Of a stretch of DNA of 64,000 nt, positions 16,843-25,648 are shown in pieces (position 1 is the stretch's first letter; every line of letters starts with the position of its first letter). A program made the translations under genes and the position numbers. The notes beneath the pieces are model-generated. The model was not told the origin of the DNA. It did no database searches and was given only the letters and a program-made list of their open reading frames with translations. This stretch comes from CATOSK01 sp963665735 (GTDB lineage Bacteria; Chloroflexota; Dehalococcoidia; Lucifugimonadales; UBA3495), in assembly GCA_963665735.1 (NCBI GenBank), contig OY762444.1, forward strand, positions 3,286,001-3,350,000. The letters are read 5' to 3'.

Positions 16843-18078
16843 ATGACTACGGAGTCGCTGCTGGCCCCGCCATTGTCGCCGCGGGTGGCCTTTCCCGAAG
16901 ACACGGGCCTGCCGGAGTTGCCCCTGCTCTTTGATGATGAGTGGGTCTGGCAACTGTACCATTCCCATTTTGGGGCACCGGAGTCCGGGCCGTCGCGATT
17001 TCGCATCCGGCAATTCAGTTACAACCCGCGCCGGTACGCGGTTCTCACCTGCGCCGCCGAATGGCCGGAGGACGAATTCAGGCCGGAGGATTGGTTTGTC
17101 ATCCAGATGGAGCGGGGCAAACCGGCCCGGATATTCGAGTACCGGCAAGACCCGGCCCTGCCGGGGTTGGCAGCGGCCGGGTCTCCGGAATCAGCGGCCG
17201 GGCTGCTGAACAAGTACGTCCTTTCTCTACCACCGCGGCGGGTGGTGGTGGACACGGTTCGTTACCGACCCGGGAGCCGGGCGGTGCTGCGGTACAAGGT
17301 GGGCAAAGTACGGTTTTACGGTCGGGCGATACGTCCTCCAAAGGTTTCCTTATTGGCTGGCGCGGCAGAGTTGTCGGAGCGGTCGGGCTGGACGCTGCCC
17401 CGGCTGGCCGGCGTCTGGCCGGAAGGGGGCGTTGTCTGGCTGGCGGAGATTCCGGGGCAGAATCTGCGGAAGTTCATCCGCCAGGGCAACCGGCCAGACC
17501 CAGGGCCTATTTTTGATGGCCTGGAACGGCTTTGGGCAGCCCCGGGGCCATCGGGCAGCGGTCACGCATTCAACCTCCATTCGGCGTACCGGCGGGCCAA
17601 GCGGGTCTTGCGGCAGGCGGTTGGGGACGAATCGGAGTCCCGCCGCTTACTGCGACGAATCACCGGAACGCTTGACCCTTTCGTGGATTCGTGGCAACCC
17701 GTCACTCTGGCGCACAATGACCTGTACGATGACCAGATGGTTGTGGCGCCGGACGGCAAGCTGGCGCTGGTGGATTTTGAGGAAACCGGGCCGGGCGATC
17801 CTCTGCTGGACGTTGGAAATTTTCTGGCGCATCTGCGCTGGTCGGCGCACTTTGGGGGAGAGCCGGAAGGGACGTCCAGCGACGCATATTACCGCCTGCT
17901 GCGTTCCGCCGCTTTGGAGCGTTTCGGGTGGGAGGAACGGGCGCTGGACTCGCGGGAGGCGGTTTGCCTGTTCCGGATTTGCACCAACCCGGTTCGGCAT
18001 CTTTCGACGGATTGGCATTGTCGTCTGACAAGGGGGCTGCGCTTGGTGGATGATGTCTTGGACGGCGAATTGCGGTAG
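16843..18078 (+). CDS. Aminoglycoside phosphotransferase/kinase-fold protein
   Basis: A 411-residue protein. Its second half has the APH signature LAHNDLYDDQMVV (catalytic loop, HxDxxxxN-like) and LALVDFEETGPGDPLLDVGNFL (metal-binding D plus the GDPLLDVG motif) near residues 290-325. The N-lobe includes VRYRPGSRAVLRYKVG near 145-160. Despite the name, such chromosomal proteins usually phosphorylate sugars, choline or other small hydroxyl compounds. It follows the Thr/Ala protein by 38 bp on the same strand and could share its transcript. GACAGGGGG stands upstream of the ATG. Confidence 0.8.
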   Translation: MTTESLLAPPLSPRVAFPEDTGLPELPLLFDDEWVWQLYHSHFGAPESGPSRFRIRQFSYNPRRYAVLTCAAEWPEDEFRPEDWFVIQMERGKPARIFEYRQDPALPGLAAAGSPESAAGLLNKYVLSLPPRRVVVDTVRYRPGSRAVLRYKVGKVRFYGRAIRPPKVSLLAGAAELSERSGWTLPRLAGVWPEGGVVWLAEIPGQNLRKFIRQGNRPDPGPIFDGLERLWAAPGPSGSGHAFNLHSAYRRAKRVLRQAVGDESESRRLLRRITGTLDPFVDSWQPVTLAHNDLYDDQMVVAPDGKLALVDFEETGPGDPLLDVGNFLAHLRWSAHFGGEPEGTSSDAYYRLLRSAALERFGWEERALDSREAVCLFRICTNPVRHLSTDWHCRLTRGLRLVDDVLDGELR

Positions 18079-18340
18079 GGGGGTGGGAGTTCATTTCCTC
18101 CCTAGTCCTCCCCTTGGCAGGAGGAGGGGATTTTGTCCAGGGACAAGGATGGCGGGATAAAGGCCAAGTCCGCCTTGGCGGGGATTTCTGGATTCCGGCT
18201 TTCGCCGGGGTGACGGGTTGGCCGGGTTAGGCGCCAATGCGATGATGACCTACTGCTAGCCGGTGGACGGGTCTGGTTTGCTTGGCGGCGCTTGCTCATG
18301 GTAGGCTTTTCCGCAGGAACGCACGCAAAGGCGGGTTGTT
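18079..18340. repeat. Tract with R3 and R1, then the second copy of the duplicated leader
   Basis: R3 at about 18100-18135 and R1 at about 18181-18216. From about 18238 it repeats the leader found at about 14944. Confidence 0.8.
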
Positions 18341-18934
18341 GTGACCACCAGGCAAGTACCACCCCTTCCCGACCCGGTGAATCCCCCGCAACAGACTTCC
18401 GAAAACCGTCGGCAAATGAGCCTGCGGTTCATCATCCAGGCCCGTAACGAATTGGCCCAGGGAAATCGGTTGCAGGCCGGAGAAAAGGCGTGGGGAGCCA
18501 TTGCCCAGCAGTTGAAAATCGTCGGTCAGGAGCGAAGGTGGCGGCACAGTTCACACCAACAATTGGAAGGAATCGGGCGGATAATCATTCACGAGTACCC
18601 GGATTTGGCTCCCCAGCAGCTGGTGGAGGCTCTGACCGATGCCTACCGGGTGGGCCATGAGAATTTCTACGAGAATATGTACGACGCCGACCACATCGAG
18701 GAAATGCTGGGCGACGTGGAACGGGAGTTGCCCCGGTTGGAGCAACTGGTGGCGGAGGCGTCCGGCAACCCGCGGCCAATGGAAATCACGTCCAACGCCC
18801 TGCGCCGCAATCTGCGGGTTGTCACCGGGGACAATGCGTTGCAGCTAGGGGACAAGTCCGAGGTGGGGTTTTCCCGCCGGCATAGGGCCGGTGGGGGAGG
18901 GGATGCTGCCAATCCGGTAACACCCACGCCGTAA
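18341..18934 (+). CDS. PaREP1-like protein, copy 4
   Basis: A 197-residue near-copy of the gene at 15043, with GTG start and AAAGGCGGG 6 bases upstream. Substitutions are scattered and mostly conservative (NELAQGNRLQAGEKAWGA; MYDADHIEEML), and the reading frame is intact, suggesting the copy is under selection. The homology covers about 100 bp of upstream DNA, so the unit that duplicated is about 660 bp. The C-termini diverge after GFSRRH-RAGG. Function unknown. Confidence 0.75.
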   Translation: MTTRQVPPLPDPVNPPQQTSENRRQMSLRFIIQARNELAQGNRLQAGEKAWGAIAQQLKIVGQERRWRHSSHQQLEGIGRIIIHEYPDLAPQQLVEALTDAYRVGHENFYENMYDADHIEEMLGDVERELPRLEQLVAEASGNPRPMEITSNALRRNLRVVTGDNALQLGDKSEVGFSRRHRAGGGGDAANPVTPTP

Positions 18935-18951
18935 CCGCCAGGTCTTTTGAC

Positions 18952-18986
18952 TGTTACCCTGAGCATAGCGAAGGGTCTAAAATTCC
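18952..18986 (-). repeat. Inverted R2 copy immediately 3' of the GIY-YIG gene
   Basis: Read on the minus strand it is GGAATTTTAGACCCTTCGCT followed by ATGCTCAGGGTAACA. It matches the R2 consensus TTTTAGA..CTTCGCT..GCTCAG..TAACA and lies 2 bases beyond the stop of the nuclease gene, in the opposite orientation to the copy at its start. Confidence 0.75.
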
Positions 18987-18988
18987 GG

Positions 18989-19297
18989 TCAAGAGGACCA
19001 TTCCAGGGACAAGTCCATCCACCGCGGGTTGACAGACTCTATCAATTCAATCTTTTTTCGCCTGACCCAGCTTTTCAATTGTTTCTCTCGGATTCTGGCG
19101 GATTCTATACTCGTGGTGGTCTCAAAATAGGCCAACATGGTTATGTTGTATTTCTTGGTGAATCCTTCTACTACCTTGTTCTTGTGCTCGAAAACCCGCC
19201 TGACCAGGTTGCTGGTGACGCCGATGTATAAGGTGCGCCGGCCGTTGGTCATTATGTAAACGTAGTATTGTCGAGGGCGGTCTGGGGATTGTACCAT
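18989..19297 (-). CDS. Single-domain GIY-YIG nuclease
   Basis: A 102-residue GIY-YIG endonuclease of the YhbQ/SLX1-like small class. It has the paired strands YYVYIM (11-16) and TLYIGVT (22-28), the catalytic-helix arginine in NLVRRVFEHK (30-39), and REKQLKSWVRRKKIELIESV (about 70-89) with the conserved Glu and basic patch. It is expected to cleave DNA using one metal ion. ATG 19297 abuts a copy of R2 and the stop abuts another R2 copy in inverted orientation, so the gene lies exactly between two inverted repeats. No Shine-Dalgarno site separates the R2 copy from the ATG. Confidence 0.85.
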   Translation of the reverse strand: MVQSPDRPRQYYVYIMTNGRRTLYIGVTSNLVRRVFEHKNKVVEGFTKKYNITMLAYFETTTSIESARIREKQLKSWVRRKKIELIESVNPRWMDLSLEWSS

Positions 19298-20002
19298 TTT
19301 AGATTCTTCGCTCCACTTCGTTACGCTCAGAATAACATGGTAGAGGTTGTTACGCTTGGAATGACATGGTGGGGGTCGTTACCTTCGGAATGACATGAAG
19401 GTGGTCGTTAGGGTTGGAGTAACGTGGGAAGGGCTGTTGTCCGCGGAATGGCGGGTGAGGGCTGTCGCGGGCAGATTGGCTATGGCAAGGATTTGAGATT
19501 CTTCGCTTTGCTCAGAATAACATGGGGGGGTTGCGCTCAGAATAACATGGGGGACGTTACGCTTAGGATAGGGTGACAAGGGTTGCTGGCTGTAAAGGGG
19601 CGCGGGATGGCCGTTGCGGGCGGATTGGTTTCAGCAAGGATTTGAGATTCTTCGCTTTGCTCAGAATAACATGGGGGGATTGCGCTCAGGGTAGGGTGAT
19701 AAGGGTTGCTGGCTGTAAAGGGGCGCGGGATGGCTGTCGCGGGCAGATTGGCTATGGCAAGGATTTGAGATTCTTCGCTTTGCTCAGAATAACATGGGGG
19801 TTGCGCTTAGGGTAGGGTGATAAGGGTTGCTGGCTGTAAAGGGGCGCGGGATGGCCGTTGCGGGCGGATTGGTTTCGGCAGGGATTTTTGGATTCCGGCT
19901 TTCGCCGGAATGACGGTTAGCACGCTATCATTGGAACTTGGCGGGCCGGGGTTTTGATTGCCCTGGCCCGCTTTTTGGGTGCGCGTTGGGGGTTTTTGGA
20001 GG
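19298..20002. repeat. R2-rich array with a 121-123 bp tandem period
   Basis: R2 copies lie at about 19297-19338, 19489-19522, 19641-19672 and 19766-19798, with extra partial ATGACATGG/ATAACATGG ends. A block starting GGTTGCTGGCTGTAAAGGGG occurs at 19581, 19704 and 19825 (periods 123 and 121 bp), with a partial copy near 19450. The third block carries R1 (about 19879-19917) in place of R2. A hairpin at 19941 closes the tract. Confidence 0.9.
19941..19976 (+). terminator. Hairpin followed by TTTTT on the plus strand
   Basis: GCGGGCC (19941-19947) pairs with GGCCCGC (19965-19971), directly followed by TTTTT. It has the shape of an intrinsic terminator for plus-strand transcripts, although both neighbouring genes are on the minus strand. 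It may shield the transporter gene from antisense reading out of the R2 array. Confidence 0.45.
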
Positions 20003-21829
20003 CTATTCTTCGAACCACCAGAGGTTGGCGAAGGTGTGCTTGTCGAAGCGCGGCTCTTCAAACCCGCGGAGCTTGGGGTTGACGCCGTAGATGGCGAAGA
20101 GGTCGAACATGGGGAGGATGTAAACGTGCTCCCGCTGCCAGTCGGCGATGGCCTCCAGGGCGATGCGCCGATCCTCGCCGTCCAGGGTGCGGGCGAGCTT
20201 CCACTCTTCTTCCTTCTCAGGGACGCAGGTGGTGGAGCGGCCCGACTCGCAGAGCATATGGCGGTTGATGAGCTTGGCGTAGTCCATAATCTCGTAGCCG
20301 AAGCCGATGCCGTCGAGAATCTGGCCGACGGCGACACCGCCGGGGCAGGTGGGCGGGGTGGCCTCGGTGGCGCCCTGCCAGCCCACCTGGGTAGCGCCGG
20401 TGCCTTCAAGTCCGATGCCGCAGCGTCCCATCTGGGTGCGGATGGAAACCTCTACGAATTGGGCGTCGGCGTTGATGCCGGCTTCCTTCATAAAGAGGAC
20501 CATGGACTCGATGAACTCGTCGTTGCGGGCGATGCGGGCGCCGCGGCTGGTGATGGTGATTTGGGCTTCACAATCGGCCCGGGAATTGGGCAACCCGCAG
20601 ATGTAGCCAATCTCTTCCAGGAGCATCCGGGCCTTTTCCGGGTCGTACTCGTAAGGGCGGATGTTCTCCTCGGTGATGCCGAGGACGCCGGGGGCGCCGT
20701 GGTTGCCGCGGCAGGTGGTGGCGCCCTGGTACAGGGACTCGACGATTTCCACGCAGTCAATGGAGTGAACCACGGCCTGGCGCATTTCCTTAATCTTGAG
20801 CCAGGGGTCCCAGATGGTGTCAATGCGGAACTGGGCGATTTCGGCGGTGCCGCCGGTGACGTACCGCTCCGGGCCGAGGGTTTCGGCGTCTTCCAGGGTC
20901 AACAGGAAGGCCCAGTCAGCTTCTTCGGCCTCAATCATAGCGGCCCGGACGACGGTTTCCTGCCGCCATTGCCACTCGATTTCGTTGAGCTTGGGAGCGG
21001 CGTATTCCGGGGTTTCCGGGGCGGGAACGAAGTCCTCGAACTTTTCGGTGACGATGTTCTGGCCGCGGTTCCAGGTTACGACCTGGAAGGGGCCGGCGCC
21101 GATGCCGTCGGTGATGGCGTTAAGCTCGTCCACGCCAGTGACATCGCGCAAGGGGCCGGGGGAGTAGGTCTTGGAGAGGTTGAGGCCCCGCTCGAACAGG
21201 GGACAGGGTTCGCCGCACACGATTTTGGCGGTCAACTCGTCAATGGGTTCGACATGGTAGGGGCCGGTGTGAGCGAAGGAACCCTGAGCAAATTCGGGGA
21301 CGCCGGTAATTTTGGCGTAGGTTTCCCAAGCATCGGAGTTCCAGGCTTCGCCGTCGTGGAAAGTCACGCCGGGGCGTAGCTTGTATTCCCACTCGTTGAC
21401 GGAGGTCTGCTTCCAGCTTTCCACCATGGAAGTGGGGGCCACGGCCAGGGTGTCCTTGTCCAAGTGGCCGATATAGGCGTTGATGGTGTCGGTGAACTGG
21501 CCGGTGTGGGCGTCGGCGGTAATCATGTAGAAGAGGACTTCCGGCTCAGTGGCGATGACGGCGATGGCCTTGTCCTTGCCCATTGCCGGCTCTTCGGCCA
21601 TCTTGGGGGCCTCTTGCACCTGGGCCACCGGGGTGGCGGTTGGCGAGGGGGCCGCCGGTTCGGGAGCGCTGGCGGCCGGGGCCTGGGTGGCGGCGGCCGG
21701 CGCCGGCTGGGCGGGAGCGGCTTGCTGGGCCGGCTCCGGGGCGGAGGCGCCGCAAGCGAAGAGGAATGCCAGTGTTAAAAGGGCAGCGCTGAATAGTACT
21801 GCTTTGGCCCGGGGTATTGCCTTGGTCAT
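20003..21829 (-). CDS. ABC transporter substrate-binding lipoprotein (SBP family 5)
   Basis: A 608-residue extracytoplasmic solute-binding protein. The signal has the lipobox LFAC with lipidated Cys26, then an Ala/Pro-rich linker (about 27-70). The body shows family 5 (peptide/nickel) features: WEYKLRPGVTFHDGEAWNSDAW, GAGPFQVVTWNRGQN, MRQAVVHSIDCVEIVESLYQGA and RPYEYDPEKARMLLEEIGY. Likely ligands are peptides or similar small polar molecules. ATG 21829 has a GGAGGAAG site 6 bases upstream and a good promoter near 21930-21958. No permease or ATPase gene is adjacent, so it is an orphan binding protein here. Confidence 0.9.
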   Translation of the reverse strand: MTKAIPRAKAVLFSAALLTLAFLFACGASAPEPAQQAAPAQPAPAAATQAPAASAPEPAAPSPTATPVAQVQEAPKMAEEPAMGKDKAIAVIATEPEVLFYMITADAHTGQFTDTINAYIGHLDKDTLAVAPTSMVESWKQTSVNEWEYKLRPGVTFHDGEAWNSDAWETYAKITGVPEFAQGSFAHTGPYHVEPIDELTAKIVCGEPCPLFERGLNLSKTYSPGPLRDVTGVDELNAITDGIGAGPFQVVTWNRGQNIVTEKFEDFVPAPETPEYAAPKLNEIEWQWRQETVVRAAMIEAEEADWAFLLTLEDAETLGPERYVTGGTAEIAQFRIDTIWDPWLKIKEMRQAVVHSIDCVEIVESLYQGATTCRGNHGAPGVLGITEENIRPYEYDPEKARMLLEEIGYICGLPNSRADCEAQITITSRGARIARNDEFIESMVLFMKEAGINADAQFVEVSIRTQMGRCGIGLEGTGATQVGWQGATEATPPTCPGGVAVGQILDGIGFGYEIMDYAKLINRHMLCESGRSTTCVPEKEEEWKLARTLDGEDRRIALEAIADWQREHVYILPMFDLFAIYGVNPKLRGFEEPRFDKHTFANLWWFEE

Positions 21830-21929
21830 ATACTTCCTCCTGTTGATTTGGGGGCCTTGGCCGGGGTATGCAGGGACGGCTTGGCGTCGGACACAGCACT
21901 GCCCCGGTGGGCGGGCCACTTGGCGATAG

Positions 21930-21958
21930 GTTGTAACAGCCGGCTTTGCGTATGTCAA
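21930..21958 (-). promoter_or_regulatory. Sigma70-type promoter of the solute-binding protein gene
   Basis: On the minus strand: TTGACA (21953-21958), a 17-base spacer, then TACAAC (21930-21935). The -35 is a perfect match and the -10 matches 4 of 6. The transcript would start near 21923 and have a leader of about 95 bases. Confidence 0.55.
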
Positions 21959-23811
21959 GCAGAGGGGGACGGGGGTGAAAATTTTACCTTTTCGTCCATT
22001 TTCGTCCATTTTTGACCATTTGAGCGTGGAGTTGGGGGTTGGATGTGTCCAGAAAGTGTCCATTTTGGGGGATATTTGGGCGGTTTTGGCGATTTTGGAC
22101 ACTTTTGGGCGGTCTTTGAGCAGGTGTTTTTCGGTTGTTTTGGGGCCTCCTTTTGGTTGATTTTGGGGTTCCGGCGTTGGGGTTTCGTTTCCTTTTTTCA
22201 GGGTTGCCCGGCCGGGCGTTCCGGCTTTGCCCCGTCCCTTCAAGGGGGACGTTGCGCCCGCCGGCGGGTATGGCCGACTACCGCCGCTACCACCCCGCAG
22301 GGGAGCAGCCACCCGTCGTCCAGGGGCACGGGCCGACTTTTGCCGCGTCATCCCATTGGGGCGCGGTCGCCCGTCGTCCAGGGGCCAAGCCGACTTTGCC
22401 AGCCAAGGTCTCCCGAGGGAGCAGGGCCGACGCCCGTCGGTGGGGGCAGTTGCCGCAGCGGAGTCGTTAGACCTCGCATCGGATAAGAGCCCGGGTTATC
22501 CGGGAGGGACTCTCGACGCAAACGGCGGGATTGGTGTTACATGGGCGGTTCCTCCGATGGTTGGGATTGGGTACAAAGAAAAGGGACGGCCCCTTATTGA
22601 GGGTCGTCCCTACGTTGGTCATATTACATAACGGGGGGAGGGTTGTCAAGGGGGTTTGGTCAGTTGGGGGGTGTTCAATGGGCGCAAGACTGGTTTGGGG
22701 CGGGGGTTTCTGGATTCCGGCCTTCGCCGGAATGACGGGTTGGGGGTGTGGGACTGGTTTCCTCGTCTCCGCCTTGGTGATTGGCCTTGGTCGGGGCGCG
22801 CGGCAGGCCGTGCCCCTGCGGGTGTTGGGAAGGATTTGTTTCCGGGAACCGGGTTGGTGATGAAGGTTGGTAGGGGCGCACGGCCGTGCGCCCCTACGGT
22901 TCAGGAGCGTTTGGGGGATGGCAAGGTTGGCTTGGGATGGGGAACGGGCTGGTTTGAAACCCGCCCCTACGGATGTTGAGGACGATTGGGGGATGGCGAG
23001 GTTGGTTGGGGATGGGGTTTCTGGATTCCGGCTTTCGCCGGAATGACGGGTTGGGGGTGGGAGGGTTTTCACACGGAGACACGGAGGGCGCAGAGGATTG
23101 GGGGAGGGGGACGGAGGGACAACGGACAGGAATGTCCATCGCACCGCCGGCTCTGCTCCTAGATAGGGGGTTTCTGGATTCCGGCCTTCGCCGGAATGAC
23201 GGGTTGAGTCGCGGAGGATGTGGATTCCCGCTTTCGCGGGAATGACGGGTTTTGGGGTGTGGATTGGTTTCGTTGAGGCGAGGTTGGCTTGGGGGAGGGA
23301 TGGTAGGGCAACCACAAGGGTTGCCCCTACGGGTGTTGGGTTTTGTTGGGCGGGCATGACGGTAGTTTCGGCAAGGGTAGGGCGGGTTTCAAACCCGCCC
23401 CTACGGATGTTGAGGACGATTGGGGGATGGCAAGGTTGGCTTGGGATGGGGTTTCTGGATTCCGGCCTTCGCCGGAATGACGGGTTGAGTTGCGGAGGAT
23501 GTGGATTCCCGCTTTCGCGGGAATGACGGGTTTTGGGGTGTGGATTGGTTTCGTTGAGGCGAGGTTGGTTTGGGGTAGTGATGGTAGGGCAACCACAAGG
23601 GTTGCCCCTACGGGTGTTGGGTTTTGTTGGGCGGGCATGACGGTAGTTTCGGCAAGGGTAGGGCGGGTTTGAAACCCGCCCCTACGGATGTTGAGGACGA
23701 TTGGGGGATGGCAAGGTTGGTTGGGGATGGGGTGGAATTAAAGGGGAAAAGCCATTAGGATATTGGGGCGATTCCAGGTTGGCGCAATTTTCGAGGCACA
23801 ACGGAGAGCAG
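21959..23811. repeat. Long gene-free tract: low-GC segment, then R1/R4 arrays
   Basis: 21970-22200 is T/G-rich with repeated GTCCATTTT / TTTGGACACTTTTGGGC words. 22200-22480 is GC-rich and repeats CCCGTCGTCCAGGGG (about 22312, 22372). From 22540 on: R4 variants (about 22590-22615; 22793-22822; 22872-22903; 22950-22972; 23307-23333; 23377-23406; 23583-23612; 23658-23686) alternate with R1 copies (about 22707-22741; 23018-23051; 23167-23203; 23219-23250; 23451-23484; 23498-23532). A block beginning CGGATGTTGAGGACGATTGG starts at 22970, 23404 and 23685. No gene is supported. Confidence 0.8.
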
Positions 23812-24276
23812 ATGAAAATTCGCAGCTTTGTTTGGGCAGCGGCGTTGGCTGTCCCCTTGATTTTGGTTTTGGCCTGCGGCGGGGCCAGCGAACCCGCCGG
23901 GCCGCCGCCGGACGCCGAGCCGGATATTATTGAGTGGAGCATCGGCGCCAAGGGCGGGTTGGGCGGCGCGGGAGCGTTCATCACCCAACGGGTCTGGGAA
24001 CCCAGGGAGCTGCCGGTGCCTATCAACTATCCTTTCATCATTCGTTTCGTACCGCGGGACGAGGCTGACGATACGATTGTGTTCGGGAGAGGATTGGAGG
24101 AAGCGATGGGCAAGGAATTGCCCGACCTGGAGATTGTAGGGGGTCAGCCGGCCGATTCGCCGGTGCTGATTATCCCGGAGGATGCCAAGGACAAGGCACT
24201 GGACGTTTTCAGCCGGCAGTACCGGGGCACCGGCGGGTATGGGCTGTTGAGTCCGGTGACGCGGGGGCCGGGGTAG
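23812..24276 (+). CDS. Small lipoprotein of unknown function
   Basis: A 154-residue protein with a lipoprotein signal (hydrophobic ALAVPLILVLACGG, lipid-modified Cys22). The mature part is acidic with no recognised domain: WSIGAKGGLGGAGAF, PFIIRFVPRDEADDTIVFG and a C-terminal SRQYRGTGGYGLLSP. ATG 23812 follows GGAGAG 4 bases upstream; in-frame upstream starts would extend into repeat DNA. Probably anchored to the outer face of the membrane. The next gene lies 85 bp downstream on the same strand. Confidence 0.6.
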   Translation: MKIRSFVWAAALAVPLILVLACGGASEPAGPPPDAEPDIIEWSIGAKGGLGGAGAFITQRVWEPRELPVPINYPFIIRFVPRDEADDTIVFGRGLEEAMGKELPDLEIVGGQPADSPVLIIPEDAKDKALDVFSRQYRGTGGYGLLSPVTRGPG

Positions 24277-24311
24277 GACAGGTTGGCCGCCGTATTGGGT
24301 CTGATTCAGTA

Positions 24312-24317
24312 TATAAT
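24312..24317 (+). promoter_or_regulatory. Consensus -10 hexamer before the Uma2 gene
   Basis: A perfect TATAAT, 44 bases before the next start codon. No -35 at the usual spacing was found, so this is only a partial promoter call. Confidence 0.35.
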
Positions 24318-24361
24318 TCCCTTCGAGCGCAACAGGACAGCATGACCGGAGAGGGCCAGTT

Positions 24362-25153
24362 ATGACCACTCGACACCCGGAGGCAACCTATCGGAAAGAG
24401 CGGGGAAAATTCGTCCTCCCCGACGTCCCGGAGAGAGAGCCGGAGGACATGACCAGTTTCGACCACCTGGCCCTGAACGGCGGCGTCCACCATCTGGCGC
24501 AGCGTCTGGGCAACCTGGATACCACCGTCGTAGGTGGAGAGAGATACGTCATTAGAGAGCCGGGGGCGCCGGCCTCGGAGCGGGTGGCGCCGGATTTGCT
24601 CATCGCCTTCAATGCCAACCCGCCGGCCTTCCAGGATAGCAACGGCTACATCATTTCGGAGCAGGGCAAGCCGCCGGACTTCGTCATGGAGGTAGGCTCC
24701 CGTAGCACTGGCCGCAACGACGCAACGGGAAAGAGGACGGCCTACGCCGGCTTGGGAGTCCCGGAGTACTGGCGGTTCGACGAGACTGGGGCGTTCCAAG
24801 GGGCACGTCTTGCCGGCGACCGGCTGGCGGGAGACGAGTACGAACCAATACCTATCGAGACCATCGAGGAAGGCGTTTTGCAAGGGTACAGCAGGGTACT
24901 GAACCTCATCATCCGGTGGGACCACGGACGGTTGGGCTGGCACGACCCGGAGACCGGGGAACACATCGCCACTTTCACGCAGGAGCAGGCCCGCGCTGAG
25001 GAAGAGAGAACTCGCGCTGATGCGGCCGAGGCTCGCGCCGAAGAAGAAAGAACCCGCGCCGATGCGGCCGAGGCTCGCGCCGAAGAAGAAAGAACCCGCG
25101 CCGATGCCCGTATCCGGGAACTGGAGGCAGAACTGGAACGGCGGAAACCATGA
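24362..25153 (+). CDS. Uma2-family (DUF820) restriction-fold nuclease with coiled-coil tail
   Basis: A 263-residue protein. Residues about 30-200 are a Uma2 domain of the PD-(D/E)xK superfamily: APDLLI with D78, then PPDFVMEVGSRSTGRND with E110, and K124 in TGKRTAYAGLGVPEYWRFD. The C-terminus (about 205-260) is a charged coiled coil built from a 14-residue repeat (AEARAEEERTRADA) encoded by two near-identical 42-bp DNA repeats at 25021-25104 plus a diverged copy before them. The family is very common in Cyanobacteria and Chloroflexi, and its role is unsettled. GAGAGG precedes the ATG. Confidence 0.85.
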   Translation: MTTRHPEATYRKERGKFVLPDVPEREPEDMTSFDHLALNGGVHHLAQRLGNLDTTVVGGERYVIREPGAPASERVAPDLLIAFNANPPAFQDSNGYIISEQGKPPDFVMEVGSRSTGRNDATGKRTAYAGLGVPEYWRFDETGAFQGARLAGDRLAGDEYEPIPIETIEEGVLQGYSRVLNLIIRWDHGRLGWHDPETGEHIATFTQEQARAEEERTRADAAEARAEEERTRADAAEARAEEERTRADARIRELEAELERRKP

Positions 25154-25648
25154 CCGGGCGCCCAGGGTTCTGTCCCCGCTCGGACCGCGGCAACAGGGCA
25201 AGCCAACCGACGGAAAGAACCAACGATAGGCCGGCGATGGGGTTCACCCCCTCCCTAACCCTCCCCCTAGAAGGGGGAGGGGATTTTTGGTGTCCTGGTA
25301 GGGTCGAGTTGGTTTGGACGGCGGATTTGGATTACCGCTCCTTCGGCTACGCTCAGGACAGGTCTTGCGGGAAGGACGGGTTGGATGGTCTAAAATTCTG
25401 CGGGTAAGGCGACCCCTTCGGCTATGCTCAGGGCCAGGTTGGCTCAGGCGAGAATTTTAGATTCTTCGCTTTGCTCAGAATTACATACTTGGGGGTGGGG
25501 GATTTCTGGATTCCGGCTTTCGCCGGAATGACGGGTTGGACAAGTCGGGTTGACGGTGGTTCAGGCGAGGGTAAGGGCAGGTTTGAAACCTGCCCCTACG
25601 GATTGGGGGAGTTTTCGGGAATAGCGACGGTCTTGGGGCAGGCGGCGG
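25154..25648. repeat. Gene-free tract with R3, i1, R2, R1 and R4
   Basis: R3 at about 25241-25286, an i1-bearing sequence at about 25338-25362, a second i1 at about 25412-25436, R2 at about 25450-25490, R1 at about 25501-25536 and R4 at about 25575-25600 (GGGCAGGTTTGAAACCTGCC). Confidence 0.8.

Noticed and set aside
15844..16843. Two minus-strand frames over 300 residues opposite the Thr/Ala gene
   Set aside because: The alternating Thr/Ala codons have no stops on the other strand; the plus strand has the signal peptide, ribosome-binding site and acidic ends.
21830..22351. In-frame 174-codon extension upstream of the solute-binding protein
   Set aside because: It would precede a perfect lipoprotein signal and its GGAGGAAG site; composition and content are non-coding.
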